Shown piece by piece: positions 16,074 to 24,722 of a DNA stretch of 64,000 bases (positions are counted from its first letter, which is position 1; each line of letters starts with the position of its first letter). The translations under genes were made by a program, and so were the position numbers. Source of the stretch: Baekduia alba (lineage in GTDB: Bacteria; Actinomycetota; Thermoleophilia; Solirubrobacterales; Solirubrobacteraceae); NCBI RefSeq assembly GCF_028416635.1, contig NZ_CP114013.1, forward strand, positions 3,100,001 to 3,164,000, read 5' to 3'. The notes under the pieces were generated by a model. The model worked only from the letters and a program-made list of their open reading frames with translations. It was not told where the DNA came from and searched no databases.

Positions 16074-18392
16074 TCAGCGCCGACCGAAGCCGGTCACCTG
16101 GAACGAGTCGGTCAGGTCGGCCTTCGACGAGTCGCCGGCGAAGACGTCGATCTCGCCCGGCTCGACCACGAACTTGCCCGAGTTGTCGTAGAACCCGACG
16201 TCGCTGGCGTCCAGCCGGAACGTCACGGTCTTCTTCTCGCCGGCGCCCAGCGTCACGCGCTGGAAGCCGCGCAGGCGGCGGACCGGCTGCGACAGCGACG
16301 CGACCGGGTCGTGGATGTAGAGCTGCACCACGTCGTCACCCGCTCGGCTGCCCGTGTTCTGCACGTCGGCCGAGACCTGCACGCTGCCGTTGCGCGCCTG
16401 CATCGTCTTGCTCGACAGCACCAGGTTGTCGATCTTGAACGTGGTGTAGGACAACCCGAAGCCGAACGGGAACAGCGGGTCGCAGGTCTTCAGGTCCCGG
16501 TAGCGCGAGTTGTACTTCGACGTGGCGTCGCAGGGACGGCCCGTCGGCTCGTGGTTGTAGTAGATCGGGACCTGGCCGACCGACTGCGGGAACGACACCG
16601 GCAGCTTGCCGCCGGGGTTGACCTTGCCGAACAGGACATCGGCGACGGCGTTGCCGGCCTCGATGCCCGGGAACCACGCCTCCACGATCGCGGACGAGTT
16701 GTCCACCACCTTGCCGAGCGTGAGCGGACGGCTGTTGAACAGCACGACCGTGACGGGCTTGCCGGTGGCCTTGACGGCCTCCAGCAGGTCCTGCTGCTTG
16801 CCGGGCAGGTCGAGGACGCTGCGGACCTCGGCCTCGCCGCCCTGGCCGCGAACCTCGCCGAGCGCGAGCACGACCTGGTCGGCTGCCTTGGCCGCCGCGA
16901 CCGCGGCGTCGAAGCCGCTGGCGTCCGGGCACTCGTTGGCGGGGTCGTAGAGGTCGGCGTCGACCATCTTGCAGCCCTCGGTGAACGTGGCGCTCGGGTT
17001 CTGGGCCTTGATGCCGGTGAAGACGCTCACCGCGTCCTCGTCCTTGCCCTGGCCCCACCACGGACCGAGCATGTCGTGCTGGTCGTCGCCGAGCGGGCCG
17101 ATGACGGCCGTCGACTTCGCGGGGTCGAGCGGCAGTGCGTTGTCGTCGTTCTTGAGCAGGACCATCGACTTGCCCGCCGCGGCGCGCGCCTTGTCGCGAT
17201 CGGCCGGCTGCAACGTGCGCTCGGCGATCTTGGTCTGGTCGGCGTACGGGTGGTCGAAGAGGCCGGCGCGGAACTTGACGCGCAGGATCCGGCGCACCGC
17301 GTCATCGAGGCGGCGCATCGAGATCTGACCGGTCGACAGCAGGTTCTTGCCGTTGTCGCGGATGTTGGTGGACACCATCTCGGAGTCGGTGCCGGCGTTC
17401 AGCGCCAGCGCGCCGGCCGACGGGCCGTCCGCCGCGACGCCGTGGCCGCACGGGCCCTCGTCCGGGTTCTTCGGCGGGCACGCGCGCAGCTCGGCGACCG
17501 CGGTGTAGTCGCTCTCGATGAAGCCGTCGAAGCCCCACTCGTCCTTGAGGATGTCGGTCTCGACGTGCGGGTTGGCGCAGCCGGGCTGCCCGTTGATCGA
17601 GTTGAACGAGCACATGGCCGTGTCGGCGCCGGCGTCGACCGCGGCCTTGAACGGCGGCAGCACGAGGTTGCGCAGCGTGCGCTCGCTCATGTCGGTGGTG
17701 TTGTAGTCGCGCCCGCCCTCGGCCAGGCCGTAGCCCGCGAGGTGCTTGACGGAGGTGACGACCTTGTCGTCGGCGCTGTAGTCGTTGCCCTGGCCGGCGC
17801 GCACCTTCGACGCGGCCATGACCGAGCCGAGGTACGGGTCCTCGCCCGAGCCCTCGACGATGCGGCCCCAGCGCGGCTCGTGCGAGACGTCGACCATCGG
17901 CGCGTAGATCTGCTTGATGCCGACCGCCGCGGACTCGCGCGCGGAGATCGTGAAGTCGTCGGTGGCGACCGTGGGGTCGAAGGACGACGCCTCGGCCAGC
18001 GGCACCGGGAACGTCGTGCGGTAGCCGTGGATCGTGTCGTAGGCGAAGAGGATCGGGATGTGCAGCCGCGACTGCTCGACCGCGACGTGCTGGAAGTGGT
18101 CGATCTTCGCCGGGTCGGTCAGGCTGAACACCCCGCCCACGCCGGCCTTCGCGTCGGCGTCGGTGATCTGCCCGTCGCTCAGCAGCTGGACCTGCTGCAG
18201 CTTCTCGTCGACCGTCATCTGGCGCACGAGCTTGTCGACCTTGCGCTCGATGTCGCGGTTGGCCGGCTGACGCGTGACCGCGAGGTCCTGGTCGTCCCCC
18301 GCTCCGGTGCCGGCGATCACCGCCCCGGCGCCCGTCGACGTGGCCGCGACGACCGCAAACGCGATCGCGAACTTCCGTCCCCTGCGTCCCAT
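16074..18392 (-). CDS. Secreted glycoside hydrolase family 3 (beta-glucosidase type)
   Basis: A 772-residue exported GH3 enzyme, BglX-like. Signal peptide at 1-32 (MGRRGRKFAIAFAVVAATST...AGA). The GH3 N-domain (about 50-370) includes the nucleophile region GFDGFIESDYTAVAELR (Asp of SDY), KHLAGYGLAEGGRDYN and CSFNSINGQPGCANP. The GH3 C-domain (about 420-620) contains KSMVLLKNDDNALPLD and VVLALGEVRGQGGEAEVRS, then a fibronectin-III-like domain (about 680-760, FGFGLSYTTF). Acts outside the cell on beta-glucosides or xylosides. Diverges from a small secreted protein gene 159 bp away. Confidence 0.95.
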   Translation of the reverse strand: MGRRGRKFAIAFAVVAATSTGAGAVIAGTGAGDDQDLAVTRQPANRDIERKVDKLVRQMTVDEKLQQVQLLSDGQITDADAKAGVGGVFSLTDPAKIDHFQHVAVEQSRLHIPILFAYDTIHGYRTTFPVPLAEASSFDPTVATDDFTISARESAAVGIKQIYAPMVDVSHEPRWGRIVEGSGEDPYLGSVMAASKVRAGQGNDYSADDKVVTSVKHLAGYGLAEGGRDYNTTDMSERTLRNLVLPPFKAAVDAGADTAMCSFNSINGQPGCANPHVETDILKDEWGFDGFIESDYTAVAELRACPPKNPDEGPCGHGVAADGPSAGALALNAGTDSEMVSTNIRDNGKNLLSTGQISMRRLDDAVRRILRVKFRAGLFDHPYADQTKIAERTLQPADRDKARAAAGKSMVLLKNDDNALPLDPAKSTAVIGPLGDDQHDMLGPWWGQGKDEDAVSVFTGIKAQNPSATFTEGCKMVDADLYDPANECPDASGFDAAVAAAKAADQVVLALGEVRGQGGEAEVRSVLDLPGKQQDLLEAVKATGKPVTVVLFNSRPLTLGKVVDNSSAIVEAWFPGIEAGNAVADVLFGKVNPGGKLPVSFPQSVGQVPIYYNHEPTGRPCDATSKYNSRYRDLKTCDPLFPFGFGLSYTTFKIDNLVLSSKTMQARNGSVQVSADVQNTGSRAGDDVVQLYIHDPVASLSQPVRRLRGFQRVTLGAGEKKTVTFRLDASDVGFYDNSGKFVVEPGEIDVFAGDSSKADLTDSFQVTGFGRR

Positions 18393-18551
18393 GTTGCCTC
18401 TCCTGCAAGTGGTTGGACCCGCGGCACTGGTCCCCCGCACCGGACCGCGCGAAACATGGGTTCGAGCAGGTTGTACGCGCCGGTTTGGGGCGCATTGACG
18501 CGGGATACCACCCGTCCACCAGCCGTTCTGACCGCTGAGGAGCCACGCCTG

Positions 18552-18902
18552 ATGATGCACCGTCGAAGGGCCGTCTCGCTCGCCGTCGCCGGCGTCGCCG
18601 GCACGTCGGTCGCCGGCGCGACCGACACCAACGCCGCGGCCGCCGCGACCGGCAAGTTCCGCGCCGGGCTGCGCAGCTACAAGACGGCGCTGGTGCCGAT
18701 CAAGACGCAGACGGCGAGCGCCGCGTCGGGCAAGAAGCAGATGCTCACGGCGATCCGCGAGTTCGACCTCGGCCTCGTCCAGCACCAGAAGCTGCTGGAC
18801 CAGGTGAACGCCGGCGCCGACAAGAGCTCGCTGAAGGCGACGTTCGTCACGCTCAACCAGCGCATCAAGGCCGTTGCCGCCGACGAGGCCGCCGCCCGGT
18901 AG
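18552..18902 (+). CDS. Small secreted helical protein, unknown
   Basis: A 116-residue exported protein I do not recognise. The N-terminus MMHRRRAVSLAVAGVAGTSV with the following Ala-rich stretch looks like a Sec or weak Tat signal, cleaved around residue 30. The mature part (about 32-116) is a Lys/Gln/Ala-rich, probably helical domain with regular spacing (SYKTALVPIKTQTASAAS, LNQRIKAVAADEAAAR). ATG at 18552 or 18555. Divergent from the GH3 gene; the 138 bp after it show nothing recognisable. Confidence 0.7.
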   Translation: MMHRRRAVSLAVAGVAGTSVAGATDTNAAAAATGKFRAGLRSYKTALVPIKTQTASAASGKKQMLTAIREFDLGLVQHQKLLDQVNAGADKSSLKATFVTLNQRIKAVAADEAAAR

Positions 18903-19040
18903 ACGCTCGGACTCACCCAGTAGCGAGTGGCGCTAAGCGTTCGGCGGCGTCGGGATCGGGGTCGGCCGCAGGATGTATGCAAGGTGGGGAAGTGTGTGAT
19001 AGTTGGAGCAGGTTGGACGACCAAGGCGAAGGAGTGTGAG

Positions 19041-20510
19041 ATGAGCACCGTGAGCGCTGCGCAGCAGCCGCTGTTGATCGGCGGGGAGTGGGTCGGCGCC
19101 GTGGAGGGGCGGACGTTCGCGAAGGCCGATCCGTTCACCGGCGACGTGGTGACCGAGGCCGCGGCGGCGTCGGTGGCCGATGCGACGCGGGCAGCGGAGG
19201 CTGCGGGTGCGGCGTTTGCGGGCTGGGCGGCGACGCCGGCCGCTGAGCGTGCGCGTCTGCTGGAGGCCTCTGCCGATCTGCTGGCCGAGCGTGCGACGGA
19301 GATCGCGCAGACGATGACCGCCGAGTGCGGCTCGACGTTCGGGTGGGGCATGTTCAACTGCACGCTGGCCGCGGGCATGCTGCGCCACGCCGCGAGCCTG
19401 GCCGGCGACGTCGAAGCCGAGCAGGACATCCACTCCCACGTCCCGGGCCTGCACGCCAAGGCCGTGCGCCAACCGGTCGGCGTCGTCGTCGGCATAGCAC
19501 CGTGGAACGCCCCGGTCATCCTCGCCGCCCGTGCGGTGGCCACGCCACTGGCCTTCGGCAACACGGTGGTCCTCAAGGCCTCGGAGGAATGCCCGCGCAC
19601 CCACGCCGCGATCGCCAAGGCGATCGACGATGCCGGGGTGCCGGCCGGGGTCATCAACCTGATCACCAACCAGCCCGAGGACGCCGCCACGGTGGTCGAG
19701 GCGCTGATCGCCCACCCGGCGGTCAAGCGCATCAACTTCACCGGCAGCACGAAGGTCGGGAGGATCATCGCCCAGAAGGCCGCCGCGCACCTGAAGCGCA
19801 CGCTGCTCGAACTGGGCGGCAAGGCCCCGCTGGTCGTCCTGGCCGACGCCGACCTCGACCAGGCCGCCGCGGCGGCGAACTTCGGCGCCTTCATGAACGC
19901 CGGCCAGATCTGCATGAGCACCGAACGGATCGTCGCCGACCGCACCATCGCCGAAGACCTCGCCCAGCGACTCGTCACCCGCGCCGAGGGCCTGACCGTC
20001 GGCGACCCCCGCGACCCCGCCACCATGATCGGCCCCGTCGTCAACGCCCGCGCGGCGCAGCGGGTCGCCGAGCTGCTCGAGGACGCCAAGGCCAAGGGCG
20101 CCCGCGTCCTGACCGGCGGCGAGCCTGACGGCCTGCTGCTCACCCCCACGATCGTCGCCGACGTCACCCCCGCCATGCGCATCTACGCCGAAGAGTCCTT
20201 CGGCCCCATCGTCGCCCTCATCGCCGTGGACGACCAGGACCAAGCCATCGCCACCGCCAACGACACCGAATACGGCCTCTCCGCCGCCGTCTTCGGCCAA
20301 GACGCCAACAACGCCGAAGCCGTCGCCCGCCAGATCCAATCGGGCATCTGCCACATCAACGGCGCCACCGTCCACGACGAGCCCCAAATGCCCTTCGGCG
20401 GCACCAAGCACTCCGGCTGGGGCCGCTTCGGCGGCGACGCCGCGCTGGACGAGTTCACCGAGCTGCGCTGGCTCACCACCCAAGACGGCACCCGCCAGTA
20501 CCCCATCTAG
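19041..20510 (+). CDS. NAD(P)-dependent aldehyde dehydrogenase (vanillin/benzaldehyde type)
   Basis: A 489-residue ALDH. Key features: GVVVGIAPWNAPVILAARA near 150, cofactor loop FTGSTKVGRIIAQ near 235, catalytic Glu in LELGGKAPLVVL near 257, catalytic Cys in NAGQICMSTERIV near 291, and EESFGPIVALIAV near 390. The overall pattern is closest to vanillin/salicylaldehyde dehydrogenases, so oxidation of an aromatic aldehyde is likely and would feed the pob/pca genes at 23-31 kb; this link is inferred. GGAGTGTGAG precedes the ATG. A strong terminator hairpin follows. Confidence 0.94.
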   Translation: MSTVSAAQQPLLIGGEWVGAVEGRTFAKADPFTGDVVTEAAAASVADATRAAEAAGAAFAGWAATPAAERARLLEASADLLAERATEIAQTMTAECGSTFGWGMFNCTLAAGMLRHAASLAGDVEAEQDIHSHVPGLHAKAVRQPVGVVVGIAPWNAPVILAARAVATPLAFGNTVVLKASEECPRTHAAIAKAIDDAGVPAGVINLITNQPEDAATVVEALIAHPAVKRINFTGSTKVGRIIAQKAAAHLKRTLLELGGKAPLVVLADADLDQAAAAANFGAFMNAGQICMSTERIVADRTIAEDLAQRLVTRAEGLTVGDPRDPATMIGPVVNARAAQRVAELLEDAKAKGARVLTGGEPDGLLLTPTIVADVTPAMRIYAEESFGPIVALIAVDDQDQAIATANDTEYGLSAAVFGQDANNAEAVARQIQSGICHINGATVHDEPQMPFGGTKHSGWGRFGGDAALDEFTELRWLTTQDGTRQYPI

Positions 20511-20519
20511 ACCCCCACG

Positions 20520-20549
20520 GCGCGGGGTGCGGGCAACCGCACCCCGCGC
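20520..20549 (+). terminator. Strong hairpin terminator after aldehyde dehydrogenase
   Basis: Perfect 13-bp stem (20520-20532 with 20537-20549) closed by a GCAA tetraloop, starting 10 bp after the aldehyde dehydrogenase stop and followed by GGTCTT. Position and strength fit an intrinsic terminator separating the aldehyde dehydrogenase from the RTX-like gene, although the U-tract is short as usual in GC-rich actinobacteria. Confidence 0.75.
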
Positions 20550-20604
20550 GGTCTTAGGGGGTCCCCCAATGCGAGGCGGACGCCGGGCGGCGACAGTGGC
20601 CGCC

Positions 20605-22098
20605 ATGCGCTCTCCCCTCCTCATCTCCGCTTGCGCGGCAGCCCTCGCGATCCTCCCCGCCACGGCCGGCGCCGCGACCATCACCTCGGACGGCAGCGGC
20701 ACCTACACCTACAACGCCGCGCCGGGCGAGGACAACGACATGAGCCTCCAGGCCCCGGAGTCCGGTGGCGTGCTCTTCTACGCCAACGCGGGCGTCACGG
20801 TCACCTCGGCACCGGCCAGTTGCACGGACGCCTGGGGCGACGGCGACTGGTCGAGAGTCATCTGCACCGACCCCAAGGGGCTCGTCATCAACGCAGGCGA
20901 CGGCGACGAGTGGATCACGACGGACTCCAGCGAGATGAAGATCCCAACCACCGTCGACGGCGGCCCCGGCGCGGACCGGCTCGACGGCGACGACGGTGCC
21001 GAGACCCTGATCGGAGGCCCCGGCAACGACCGCCTCGACGGCCGCAAGGGCGATGACCTCCTCGACGGCGGCGACGGCGACGACGAGCTCACCGGCTACG
21101 CGGGCAGCGACACGCTGAACGGCGGCGCGGGCAATGACCTCCTGCATCCCGACTACCACGAGGAGCCGGCCGCCGACGCCGTCGACGGTGGCCCCGGCAT
21201 CGACACGATCGACAGCGACTACTCCTCGCGGTTCCGCGACAGCACGCTGCCGGTCGGCCTGAGCTTCACGATGGCGGGCGGCGCCGACGACGGCCGGCCG
21301 GGCGAGAGCGACGACATCCGCAACGTCGAGCGCCTCATGCTCGCCGAGAGCCCGCGCTACGTCGGCACCGAGGGCAACGACTTCGTCAAGGTCGCGCAGT
21401 CCACGAACGCCGGGAGCCTGGTCGGGCTCGGCGGCGACGACGACCTCAGCGGCGCCGACGGCATGGAGACGATCGACGGCGGCCCGGGCAACGACCGCGT
21501 GATCGGCGGCTTCAACGACGACGTCCTGACCGGCGGCCCCGGCCGCGACCAGATCATCGGCGATCTTCCGACCGGCGACTGCGGACCGATCTGGTGCAAG
21601 TACCCCTTCGGCAACGACACCATCAACGCCGTCGACGGCGAGGTCGACACGATCAGCTGCGGCTTCGGCACCGACGTCGTCAACGCCGACGCGGCCGACG
21701 TGGTCGACCGCGACTGCGAGACCATCAGCCGCGCCGGCGCGGCGCCCGCCCCGGGCACCCCCAGCGGCAAGGCCAACACCAACGGCAAGACCATCAACAA
21801 GACCGGCGCCACCGCCAGGGCCGCGCTCGCAGGCAAGGTCACGATCGCCAAGGCGCTGAAGTCGGGCTTCGCGCTCGAGGTCAGCGGCGCCCAGGCCGGC
21901 ACCACGCTGAAGCTCAGCGCGACGCGGACCGGCAAGGTCGTCGCCCGCGGCAGCGCCAAGGTCGCCAAGGCCGGCACCGCGACGGTCAAGCTGCGCTTCA
22001 CGGCCAAGGCCAAGCGCGCGCTGCGCCACGCCAAGACCCTCAAGTTGAAGGTCTCCGGCGGCGGCGTGACCACCACGATCACGCTGAAGCGCCGCTAG
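20605..22098 (+). CDS. Secreted RTX-like calcium-binding repeat protein
   Basis: A 497-residue exported protein with a signal peptide (MRSPLLISACAAALAILPAT, cut near AGA 25). Residues about 100-180 and 270-330 contain hemolysin-type nonapeptide repeats (GGPGNDRLDGRKGDDLLDGG, GGPGADRLDGDDG, GGPGNDRVIGG), which bind Ca2+ in a parallel beta-roll. The last 110 residues are a Lys/Ala/Thr-rich beta domain (KLSATRTGKVVARGSAKVAK). ATG 20605 is chosen because it opens the signal peptide; the frame extends further up. No type I secretion genes are present, so Sec export is implied. Surface or matrix role inferred. Confidence 0.88.
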   Translation: MRSPLLISACAAALAILPATAGAATITSDGSGTYTYNAAPGEDNDMSLQAPESGGVLFYANAGVTVTSAPASCTDAWGDGDWSRVICTDPKGLVINAGDGDEWITTDSSEMKIPTTVDGGPGADRLDGDDGAETLIGGPGNDRLDGRKGDDLLDGGDGDDELTGYAGSDTLNGGAGNDLLHPDYHEEPAADAVDGGPGIDTIDSDYSSRFRDSTLPVGLSFTMAGGADDGRPGESDDIRNVERLMLAESPRYVGTEGNDFVKVAQSTNAGSLVGLGGDDDLSGADGMETIDGGPGNDRVIGGFNDDVLTGGPGRDQIIGDLPTGDCGPIWCKYPFGNDTINAVDGEVDTISCGFGTDVVNADAADVVDRDCETISRAGAAPAPGTPSGKANTNGKTINKTGATARAALAGKVTIAKALKSGFALEVSGAQAGTTLKLSATRTGKVVARGSAKVAKAGTATVKLRFTAKAKRALRHAKTLKLKVSGGGVTTTITLKRR

Positions 22099-23318
22099 GC
22101 CTTCCTGCCGGCGCCGGTGCCGGCGCCGGCGGCGGGATCGGGTCCGCCCGGTCCCGCCGTGCCGACGGCGTCGAGCACGCCTTGGGCCTGCTTGTCGACC
22201 AGGCCGGTGACGGCCTGCTGGGCCGCGCCGAAGACCACCGCCCAGGCGAGGATCTGCTCCGAGGTGTCCAGCGCGCTGAGGCCCGGGACGAACCCGCCGC
22301 GCATCAGCAGCAGGCCGAGCACGGCGCTCAGCGCGCCGGTCGGGAGCTTGAGGACCGCGAGCGCGATCGGCAGCGAGTACGGCGTCGAGGTCCCGCTCAT
22401 CCCGCGCAGCGCGACGGCGGCGGCGACGGCCGCGGCGACCAGGCCGACGAGCTCGACGACCGCGACGTCCCAGCCCTCGGCGGTGTCGCGGATCTTCTCG
22501 TCCATCAGATGCGCCTCTTGGGCCTGCGCCACGGTCGTCTCCCCGACCACCTGCGGCACCGACGGCGGCGGCACGACCGGCGTCCCGGTCGTGGTCGGGC
22601 AGACCGCGGTGTCGACCGGCGTGAAGCACAGCGGCAGCAGCGACGGCCGAATCGCGGTCGCGACGGTCAGGCCCGCGACGCACAGCGCGAGCGCCAGCGC
22701 CGTGGAGAGCAGGACGTTGCGGAAGCTGCGCACGCGCGTGACCTGCTTGCGCGTCTCGTTGACCGCCGCGCGGTAGATCGAGGCGATCTTCTCGCGCTCG
22801 ACCTCGGGCAGCGCGGCGTCGGCGGTCCCGGCGACGCGGCGCAGCTCGACGGTCCGGGCGTCGTCGGCGCCGAGCGCGGCCTCGGTCTGGGCGACGAGCG
22901 CCGGCAGCTGAGCGACGACGTAGGCGGGCGAGGAGATCCGCAGCAGGCAGACCTCGGCGGCGTCGAGCTGGCTGCTGGCACGCTCCACCGACGCGCCCCA
23001 CAGCGCGGCGAGCCGGTGCTCGGCCCAGCCGACGTTCTCGCCGGTCGCGGCCTGCTCGGCGGCCGCGACGTGTGCGTAGATCTCGCCGAGCAGCTCGTCG
23101 CGCCGCGGCGTCGACGTGCCGTGCTCGGCGACGTCGCGGGCGCGACCGCGCAGCTCCGAGGCCCGCGTCAGCGCGCTCTCGCGCCACGGCGTCGCGGTCG
23201 GCGGCGGCGGCCCGGGCGGGTCGCCCGCCCGCGGGATCGCGCGCGTCTGCCAGAAGTGCCGCCGCGGGGCGAGCGGCGGCAACGAGGTCGGTCGCGTGGT
23301 GTCGGCGGCGTCGGACAT
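22095..23318 (-). CDS. Polytopic membrane protein, unknown
   Basis: A 407-residue protein I do not recognise. It begins with a Pro/Arg-rich cytoplasmic region (1-60) and a helical region (about 65-200, many Glu/Arg, ending EKIASIYRAAVNETRKQVTR), then membrane segments at about 210-230, 295-315, 330-350 and 355-375, with a Pro-rich loop containing two Cys (LCFTPVDTAVC) near 240. The C-terminus is Gly/Ala/Pro-rich. ATG 23318 (MSDAADTTRPT) is preferred. Its stop overlaps that of the RTX-like gene tail-to-tail. A sensor or stress-responsive membrane protein is possible but unsupported. Confidence 0.75.
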   Translation of the reverse strand: MSDAADTTRPTSLPPLAPRRHFWQTRAIPRAGDPPGPPPPTATPWRESALTRASELRGRARDVAEHGTSTPRRDELLGEIYAHVAAAEQAATGENVGWAEHRLAALWGASVERASSQLDAAEVCLLRISSPAYVVAQLPALVAQTEAALGADDARTVELRRVAGTADAALPEVEREKIASIYRAAVNETRKQVTRVRSFRNVLLSTALALALCVAGLTVATAIRPSLLPLCFTPVDTAVCPTTTGTPVVPPPSVPQVVGETTVAQAQEAHLMDEKIRDTAEGWDVAVVELVGLVAAAVAAAVALRGMSGTSTPYSLPIALAVLKLPTGALSAVLGLLLMRGGFVPGLSALDTSEQILAWAVVFGAAQQAVTGLVDKQAQGVLDAVGTAGPGGPDPAAGAGTGAGRKA

Positions 23319-23459
23319 GGGCTCGGCGGTCCCCTGCGCGCTCGCAGTGTCTGCCGACACGCGCGTACCACTTCGCCGCGCCACCCAAAGTGCAGCACTT
23401 GGACGCGTGCAAACGATGCACGATGAGCGTCGCTACCTGGCCGTGCGACCAGCCTGAGC

Positions 23460-24626
23460 CTAGATCGGCAGCCCCACGTAGTTCTCGGCCAGCGAGCGCG
23501 CGGCGGCCTCGGAGGTCGTGACGTACCGCAACCGCGCGAGCTGCAGGCCGGCGTCGAAGGCGTCGCCGTCGAGGCGGTGCAGCAGGGTCGTCATGAAGGT
23601 GGAGAAGTCCTGGACGCGCCAGACGCGGCTCAGGCAGGTGTCGGAGTACTCGTCCAGGCCGGTGCTGGAGCCGCCGAAGTACGCGACCAGGGCGTCGGCC
23701 AGGACGCGCACGTCGTTGACCGCGAGGTTGAGGCCCTTGGCCCCGGTCGGCGGGACGATGTGGGCGGCGTCGCCGGCGAGGAAGAGCCGGCCGCGGCGCA
23801 TCGGCGCGGCGACGAACGAGCGCATCGGCGTGATGCCCTTCTCGACGATCGGACCCTCGGTCAGCGACCAGCCGGGCGCGGCGAAGCGCGTGTGCAGCTC
23901 CTCCCAGATCCGGTCGTCGGGCCAGTTGGCGATGTCGTCGGCCGGGTCGACCTGGAGGTACAGCCGCGACAGCGTGGGCGAGCGCAGCGAGTGCATCGCG
24001 AACCCGCGGTCGTGGTAGGCGTAGATCAGCTCGTCGGTCGACGGCGCGACCTCGGCGAGGATCCCGAGCCAGCCGAACGGGTACTCGCGCTCGGCGATCG
24101 TGAGGTGGTCGGCGCCGACCGCCGGTCGGCAGATGCCGTGGAAGCCGTCGCAGCCGGCGATGATGTCGCACTCGAGTTGATGGTCCTGGCCGTCGGGCGA
24201 CGTGTAGGTGATGCGCGGCGCGTCGCCGTCGACATCGTGCACCTGCACGTCGGAGACCTCGAAGTGCAGCGGCGCGCCCGTCGCGTCGCGCGCGCCGATG
24301 AGGTCCTTGACGACCTCCTGCTGGCCGTAGATCCAGATCGCGCGCCCGCCGGTGAGGTCGCTCATCGGGATGCGATGGCCCTCGCCGTCGAAGCGCAGCT
24401 CGATGCCGTGGTGGACGATGCCCTCGCGATCCAGGCGCTCGCCGACGCCGGCCGCGCGCAGCAGGTCCACCGTGTTCTGCTCGAGCACGCCGGCGCGGAC
24501 GCGCTGCTGCACGTACTCGCGGTCGCGGGCCTCCAACACCACCGACTCGATCCCCTGGAGGTGCAGCAGGTGCGCGAGCACCAGCCCCGCGGGCCCCGCA
24601 CCGACGATCCCGACCTGCGTCCGCAC
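23460..24626 (-). CDS. pobA: 4-hydroxybenzoate 3-monooxygenase
   Basis: A 388-residue FAD mono-oxygenase that converts 4-hydroxybenzoate to protocatechuate with NAD(P)H and O2. FAD motif VGIVGAGPAGLVLAHLLHL at the N-terminus, RVRAGVLEQNTVDLLRAAGV near 42-62 (typical PobA sequence), CDGFHGICRPAV near 160 (DG motif) and the GD motif FLAGDAAHIVPPTGAKGLNL near 285. Length matches the family. It is divergent from pcaI with a 68-bp intergenic region holding repeat/palindrome sequences, and supplies the substrate of PcaHG. Regulation by the IclR protein at the operon end is likely. Confidence 0.97.
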   Translation of the reverse strand: MRTQVGIVGAGPAGLVLAHLLHLQGIESVVLEARDREYVQQRVRAGVLEQNTVDLLRAAGVGERLDREGIVHHGIELRFDGEGHRIPMSDLTGGRAIWIYGQQEVVKDLIGARDATGAPLHFEVSDVQVHDVDGDAPRITYTSPDGQDHQLECDIIAGCDGFHGICRPAVGADHLTIAEREYPFGWLGILAEVAPSTDELIYAYHDRGFAMHSLRSPTLSRLYLQVDPADDIANWPDDRIWEELHTRFAAPGWSLTEGPIVEKGITPMRSFVAAPMRRGRLFLAGDAAHIVPPTGAKGLNLAVNDVRVLADALVAYFGGSSTGLDEYSDTCLSRVWRVQDFSTFMTTLLHRLDGDAFDAGLQLARLRYVTTSEAAARSLAENYVGLPI

Positions 24627-24688
24627 GACGTCGCGTCTCCTCTCCAGACCACCGGCTTGCGCCGCTCACGGAGAGCATATACCGTCGT

Positions 24689-24722
24689 GTGCGCATGGCA
24701 ACCACGCGTGCGCATGGCGCAC
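24689..24722. promoter_or_regulatory. Direct repeat and palindrome at the pob-pca divergent start
   Basis: GTGCGCATGGC occurs twice (24689-24699 and 24708-24718), 19 bases apart; the second copy is part of the palindrome GTGCGC-ATG-GCGCAC (24708-24722). This lies over the pcaI start region, next to the pobA promoter. PcaU/PobR-type IclR regulators bind sites of about this size, partly repeated, in pob/pca promoters, so this is a candidate operator for the IclR gene at 30943. Confidence 0.45.

Noticed and set aside
12694-16191. A 1165-residue plus-strand open frame
   Set aside because: Antisense shadow of P450, SDR and formaldehyde dehydrogenase genes; no domain, low-complexity RR/AAV/DD patterns typical of high-GC antisense frames.
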